Source of the DNA: Pseudomonadota bacterium
Lineage (GTDB): Bacteria > Pseudomonadota > Alphaproteobacteria > Sphingomonadales > SMXR01
Assembly: GCA_022571175.1 (NCBI GenBank)
Contig: JACZYI010000055.1
Coordinates: 1-10,023, forward strand
Length of the DNA: 10,023 nt
Direction of reading: 5' to 3'
Part shown: positions 6,752 to 10,023 of the stretch, in pieces
Layout: each line of letters starts with the position of its first letter
Numbering within the stretch: the stretch's first letter is position 1
The notes under the pieces: generated by a model
What the model saw: only the letters and a program-made list of their open reading frames with translations
The model's database searches: none
Told to the model about the DNA's origin: nothing
Made by a program: the position numbers and the translations under genes

Positions 6752-7309
6752 ATGAGCGATCAAAAATCACAGGCCTTGTGGCACGGGACCACCATTTTGT
6801 CGATCCGGAAAGGTGGGCACGTGGTCATTGCTGGAGACGGCCAGGTCACGCTCGGCCAAACGATTATAAAATCGCAGGCCATAAAGGTACGCCCCCTTGG
6901 TAAGGGCGATGTTATAGCTGGATTTGCCGGGGCCACCGCAGATGCCTTCACTTTGTTTGAACGTTTGGAAGAAAAGCTCGAACGTCACCCGGGCCAATTG
7001 ATGCGCGCAGCGGTCGAACTGGCAAAGGATTGGCGAACTGATCGCTATCTAAGGCGCCTTGAGGCCATGATGGCTGTGGCTGATAAGACGGCAAGCTTGG
7101 TCCTGACCGGCACAGGAGATGTTCTGGAACCAGACGACGGTATTATCGGAATTGGGTCCGGTGGTAACTTTGCCCTTGCGGCTGCCCGTGCGCTCATGGA
7201 CCAGGACTTAACCGCAAGAGAAGTGGCCGAGCGCGCCATGGCCGTGGCCGCAGACATTTGCGTCTACACCAACAGATGCGTCACCATTGAGGAGCTCCCA
7301 ATAAAATGA
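6752..7309 (+). CDS. hslV: ATP-dependent protease subunit HslV (ClpQ)
   Basis: Threonine peptidase that forms the proteolytic double ring of HslUV. 185 residues from the ATG at 6752, chosen because GGAG (6740-6743) is 8 bases upstream; an adjacent ATG at 6749 is nearly as good. The catalytic threonine is T13 in HGTTIL, preceded by a 12-residue propeptide that must be removed between G and T. In E. coli only Met precedes that threonine, whereas alphaproteobacterial HslV proteins commonly carry this leader. Family landmarks seen are IAGDGQVTLG (28-30 GDG), IAGFAGATADAFTLFERLE, ELAKDWRTDR, IGSGGNFALAAARAL and ADICVYTN. The stop overlaps hslU as ATGA. The longer frame from 6713 starts inside the predicted promoter and is rejected. 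Confidence 0.96.
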   Translation: MSDQKSQALWHGTTILSIRKGGHVVIAGDGQVTLGQTIIKSQAIKVRPLGKGDVIAGFAGATADAFTLFERLEEKLERHPGQLMRAAVELAKDWRTDRYLRRLEAMMAVADKTASLVLTGTGDVLEPDDGIIGIGSGGNFALAAARALMDQDLTAREVAERAMAVAADICVYTNRCVTIEELPIK

Positions 7310-8613
7310 CCTCCTTTTCACCCCGGGAAATCGTTTCTGAACTAGACAGATTTATCATAGGCCAGAAAGATGCAAAAAGGGCGGTGGCTATTGCCCTCAG
7401 GAACAGATGGCGTCGCCAGCAATTGGACGAGGCTCTGCGCGAAGAAGTTTTGCCAAAAAACATCCTGATGATTGGCCCAACCGGTGTTGGCAAGACCGAA
7501 ATTTCCCGCCGTCTGGCACGGCTGGCGGAGGCCCCTTTTATCAAGATTGAAGCCACCAAATTTACCGAGGTTGGATATGTGGGCCGCGACGTGGAGCAGA
7601 TTATTCGTGATTTGATTGAAGTGTCGATCGGGATGCTGCGCGAAAAGCGTCGCAAAGAAGTGACGGCCAAGGCCGAGCTGGCCGCTGAGGATCGGGTGCT
7701 GGATGCCCTGGTGGGGAAAACCTCAACGGAAGAAACGCGCCAGAAGTTTCGCAAAAAACTTCGGGAGGGCGTCTTGGCCGAAAAGGAAATTGAGCTTGAT
7801 ATCCTGCAATCGACGGGAAGTATGCCAACTTTCGATGTTCCTGGCATGCCCGGAGGTAGTGTTGGCATGTTGAACCTGAGCGATATGCTGGGCAAAGCCC
7901 TTGGTCAGCGGACCGAGCGTAAAAAAATGAAGGTCTCACGCGCCTACAATGTCCTTATCGCCGAAGAAAGTGACAAACTTGTCGATGAAGAAACGCTCAT
8001 TCGTGATTCCATTGATCTGGCAGAACAAAACGGTATCGTCTTTCTGGATGAAATTGACAAAATCTGCGCGCGAAGTGATCATCGTGGTGCGGACGTCTCG
8101 CGGGAAGGCGTGCAAAGGGATTTATTGCCCTTGATTGAAGGCACGATCGTTTCGACAAAATATGGACCGGTAAAAACGGACCATGTGTTGTTTATTTCCT
8201 CGGGCGCCTTTTCGGTATCAAAGCCAAGCGATCTGTTGCCCGAATTGCAGGGACGCCTGCCCATACGCGTCGAATTGCGGGCCCTCACCGAAGAAGACTT
8301 CCGGCGCATCCTGACGGAGCCCGAATACAGCCTCATTCGGCAATATACGGAACTGATGAAAACCGAGGATGTCACTCTTGAGTTCACTACGGACGGCATT
8401 TATGCCATCGCCAGAATCTCGGCAGAAGTTAATGCCAATATAGAAAATATTGGTGCCCGACGCCTTCTTACGGTTTTGGAGCGTATCCTTGATGAGATCA
8501 GCTTCAGCGCCTCAGACCGGCCAGGTGAAACGATTGTGGTGGATGAGAAATATGTTGAAGACCGTATCGGTGATCTGACCAAAGACGCCGACCTTTCCCG
8601 GTTTATTCTTTAG
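7306..8613 (+). CDS. hslU: ATP-dependent protease ATPase subunit HslU (ClpY)
   Basis: AAA+ unfoldase that recognises, unfolds and threads substrates into HslV. 435 residues, close to the family norm. The Walker A motif GPTGVGKT is at 57-64 and the pore loop GYVGRD at 90-95. The inserted I-domain spans roughly 110-235, with charged helices and a Gly/Met-rich stretch around FDVPGMPGGSVGM. The Walker B motif VFLDEIDK is at 245-252. An arginine-finger region GRLPIRVEL and sensor-2 GARRLLTVLERI follow. The C-terminus LSRFIL is the conserved tail that inserts into HslV and activates it. Translation starts at the ATGA overlap with hslV; a GGAG (7291-7294) sits rather far, 11 bases upstream, so coupling is likely. 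It converges on the xre gene across a 50-base gap without an obvious terminator. Confidence 0.98.
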   Translation: MTSFSPREIVSELDRFIIGQKDAKRAVAIALRNRWRRQQLDEALREEVLPKNILMIGPTGVGKTEISRRLARLAEAPFIKIEATKFTEVGYVGRDVEQIIRDLIEVSIGMLREKRRKEVTAKAELAAEDRVLDALVGKTSTEETRQKFRKKLREGVLAEKEIELDILQSTGSMPTFDVPGMPGGSVGMLNLSDMLGKALGQRTERKKMKVSRAYNVLIAEESDKLVDEETLIRDSIDLAEQNGIVFLDEIDKICARSDHRGADVSREGVQRDLLPLIEGTIVSTKYGPVKTDHVLFISSGAFSVSKPSDLLPELQGRLPIRVELRALTEEDFRRILTEPEYSLIRQYTELMKTEDVTLEFTTDGIYAIARISAEVNANIENIGARRLLTVLERILDEISFSASDRPGETIVVDEKYVEDRIGDLTKDADLSRFIL

Positions 8614-8663
8614 GATCATCCAATACAGAGTGAACGGCTTCCAGTTTTTCTTGGTCCAGCTTC

Positions 8664-8960
8664 CTAATTTTGAGCCAATAGATTGGCCGCCTCTGTGGCT
8701 TTGGTGCTGAGGCCGCTGGTGTCCACAGCCACCCGAGGGTGCGAAAGGCGGGCCAGTTTCTGTAAGTCTTCCGCTTCGTCCCAGATGATATTCAAATAGG
8801 AAATAATATCCTGAACAAGTGCCCAGGAGGGACTGCCTTTATGTCCCCGCTCCAGTTGCGACAAATAAGACGCTGCCACCCCGATAGCGTTCGCCATCTG
8901 TTTTTGCGATATGCTGCGTGTTTTGCGCATTTTCCTTAGTTTTTGTCCAAAGGGTGTCAT
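8664..8960 (-). CDS. Small XRE-family (Cro/CI-type HTH) transcriptional regulator
   Basis: 98 residues from the ATG at 8960. The HTH spans about 6-60, with SQKQMANAIGVAASYLSQLE (18-37) as the helix-turn-helix core. A distinctive C-terminal half, SWALVQDIISYLNIIWDEAE, then LSHPRVAVDTSGLSTKATE, is shared with short regulators found next to smr and mltA in other alphaproteobacteria (from recollection). A longer in-frame extension upstream to 9176 runs through smr and is rejected: the 8960 start overlaps the smr stop as ATGA, and MTPFGQKLRKMR is a natural HTH N-terminus. No strong ribosome site precedes it, which suggests translational coupling to smr. The target genes are unknown; there is no obvious ligand or enzyme domain. 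Confidence 0.85.
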   Translation of the reverse strand: MTPFGQKLRKMRKTRSISQKQMANAIGVAASYLSQLERGHKGSPSWALVQDIISYLNIIWDEAEDLQKLARLSHPRVAVDTSGLSTKATEAANLLAQN

Positions 8961-9529
8961 TTGTCCAACCGCTTGCGGCGCCTCAAAAAGACATACAGCG
9001 CACCCTCGCCGCCATGGATAGTTCCCGCTGAAGCTGTTTTGGACACATAGTGCGAGAGCGGGCCATCCCTGAGCCAAAGGGGCACCTGTGCTCGCAAAAC
9101 GCCTATTTTGCCGGGACCTGATGTTCCCGCGCCCGGGCGACTGCCTTTTCCTGTTATCACAAGAATCCTGCGGCAATTTGCCTTTATTGCCTCCTCCAGA
9201 GCGCGGGCCAAAAAATTATAGGCTTGTTCTTGAGTCATTCCGTGTAAATCAAGCGTTCTATCCAGTTTTGACCTCCCTTGCTGTAGGCTCCAGCGCTCAC
9301 GCCTGGTAAGGTCCTGAGGCAATTTGTCAGCGGGCTCAATTTTTGATGTAGGTTTTGTCCGTGGCACGGAGGGTACTTTCGTCGATTTCGATGCTTCCCT
9401 TTGGACCCTTGCAGGAGTCAATATTTCAGCGTTTCTTTCTCTCTTAAGGGGCGTTGCTGTTTTTTTGACGGCTTCCCAAAGTTTTTGGTCCGAAAGCTCA
9501 GACCTTTCTTTATTTTGCCATCGCTTCAT
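8957..9529 (-). CDS. Smr-domain protein (MutS2 C-terminal-like putative nuclease)
   Basis: 190 residues. The N-terminal half (to about 85) is Lys/Arg/Pro/Thr-rich and probably disordered. The C-terminal half is an Smr domain: LDLHG at 93-97, ITGKG at 125-129, GVLRAQVPLWL, then AGTIHGGEGALYVFLRR. Smr domains are associated with endonuclease activity on DNA or RNA; what this stand-alone version does in alphaproteobacteria is unclear. The start was set at ATG 9529, with TTGAGGA giving GAGG 9 bases upstream. A TTG at 9544 in the same frame would place the start on that site itself. The gene overlaps the end of mltA by 20 bases and the xre start by 4, making a tight three-gene unit. Confidence 0.9.
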   Translation of the reverse strand: MKRWQNKERSELSDQKLWEAVKKTATPLKRERNAEILTPARVQREASKSTKVPSVPRTKPTSKIEPADKLPQDLTRRERWSLQQGRSKLDRTLDLHGMTQEQAYNFLARALEEAIKANCRRILVITGKGSRPGAGTSGPGKIGVLRAQVPLWLRDGPLSHYVSKTASAGTIHGGEGALYVFLRRRKRLDK

Positions 9530-10023
9530 CGGCGTTTTCCTCAAGTCTTATGGCTACAGCCTTTGGCAGCAAAATATAGAATGTTGCACCATGGGCCATA
9601 TGACCAGCGAGAATCTCGGCCCGTTCACCAAATCCCCAGAAAACATCGCCGCGCAGGGGTCCGGATATGGCACCACCAGTATCTTGCGCTACCAAAAGCC
9701 GGTGGAGTGCGACCGGTTCGCCAGACGGGTTTTTTTCGTCGGGTTGCGTTCCAGAAATCCAGACCGGCGCACCCAAGGGAATAAACCTCCGGTCAACTGC
9801 GAGTGAACGCTCTGCCGTCAAAACGAAGCCGCCGGACCCGATGGGGCCCTCTCCTTCCAAAAGGCGAAAAAAGGTGAAAGACTCGTTCTCTTGCATCAAC
9901 ATTCGCCCCTCGGACGGATTGTCCTGTAGCCATCTGCGGATGGATTGTAGTGATATGTCTTCCCTCATCAGCAGGCCTTTTTCCGCCATCAGCCCTCCTA
10001 AGGATGTATAGGGATGGCCGTTT
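9510..10023 (-). CDS. mltA: Membrane-bound lytic murein transglycosylase A (MltA), C-terminal part
   Basis: Cleaves the glycan strand of peptidoglycan to form 1,6-anhydromuramic ends, normally as an outer-membrane-associated or periplasmic protein. Only the C-terminal part is present: the frame is open to the right edge, reading NGHPYTSLGGLMAEKG before the internal Met at 9989, so the N-terminus and any signal peptide lie beyond the window. Family landmarks are SIRRWLQDNP, NESFTFFR, ERSLAVDRRFIPLG, the 3D-domain AQDTGGAISGPLRGDVFWG (with the conserved aspartates), AEILAGHM and ILLPK. The sequence ends with an acidic tail, EENADEAMAK. The Ile-Gly-Arg usually following YTS reads LGG here, a mild deviation. 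smr begins inside its last codons, so the two are almost certainly co-transcribed. Confidence 0.92.
   Translation of the reverse strand, partial: NGHPYTSLGGLMAEKGLLMREDISLQSIRRWLQDNPSEGRMLMQENESFTFFRLLEGEGPIGSGGFVLTAERSLAVDRRFIPLGAPVWISGTQPDEKNPSGEPVALHRLLVAQDTGGAISGPLRGDVFWGFGERAEILAGHMAHGATFYILLPKAVAIRLEENADEAMAK

Noticed and set aside
6604..6903. 99-codon plus-strand frame over the HIT-hslV gap and the start of hslV
   Set aside because: It begins in the HIT control region and runs out of frame through hslV, whose own frame is clearly conserved.
7281..7895. 204-codon open frame antisense to hslU
   Set aside because: The product is Ser/Arg-rich, as expected from reading the reverse of a coding strand, and hslU is intact in all its motifs on the plus strand.
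9324..9806. 160-codon plus-strand frame opposite mltA and smr
   Set aside because: It spans the junction of two well-supported minus-strand genes and shows no family signature.
1..10023. Defence island, mobile element, CRISPR or other novel system
   Set aside because: Every substantial plus- or minus-strand gene belongs to a known housekeeping family, gaps are short, and no repeats, transposase, integrase or composition shift were seen.

Overview
The window reads as an ordinary, densely packed chromosomal segment of an alphaproteobacterium. The evidence is the gene order dnaK-dnaJ-dapB-nth, an HslV with a short propeptide ahead of its catalytic threonine (the alphaproteobacterial form), and the block mltA-smr-xre facing hslVU. 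Base composition looks balanced by eye and even across the window. I see no insertion sequence, tRNA, rRNA, CRISPR array, phage gene or integration scar. I cannot name the genus.

Layout: (1) 1-2894, + strand: the C-terminal six-sevenths of DnaK, then dnaJ, separated by a terminator-like hairpin. (2) 2917-4358, +: dapB (lysine and diaminopimelate synthesis), with its own candidate promoter, overlapping nth (endonuclease III) by ATGA. (3) 4374-5087, -: an EI24/CysZ-type membrane protein, converging on nth. (4) 5249-6232, +: a PfkB-family sugar/adenosine kinase, divergent from the membrane protein gene and converging on the next gene. (5) 6243-6605, -: a HinT-like HIT protein. (6) 6752-8613, +: hslV and hslU, the ATP-dependent HslUV protease, overlapping by ATGA and divergent from the HIT gene. 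(7) 8664-10023, -: mltA (5' end outside the window), smr and a small XRE-type regulator, each overlapping the next.

The strongest theme is protein quality control: DnaK and DnaJ refold, and HslUV degrades. Both divergent promoters in the HIT/hslV gap fit a CTTG-N19-CTAT layout resembling alphaproteobacterial heat-shock (RpoH) promoters. The other genes are housekeeping: cell-wall precursor synthesis (DapB), base-excision repair (Nth), nucleoside metabolism (PfkB kinase, HIT) and murein turnover (MltA).

I did not find a convincing new biological system. The items most worth a second look are a DapB that lacks a normally conserved segment of about 19 residues, the paired heat-shock-like promoters, and the translationally coupled smr-xre pair of unknown regulatory purpose. 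Several starts were moved from the longest reading frame to sites with a good Shine-Dalgarno sequence.
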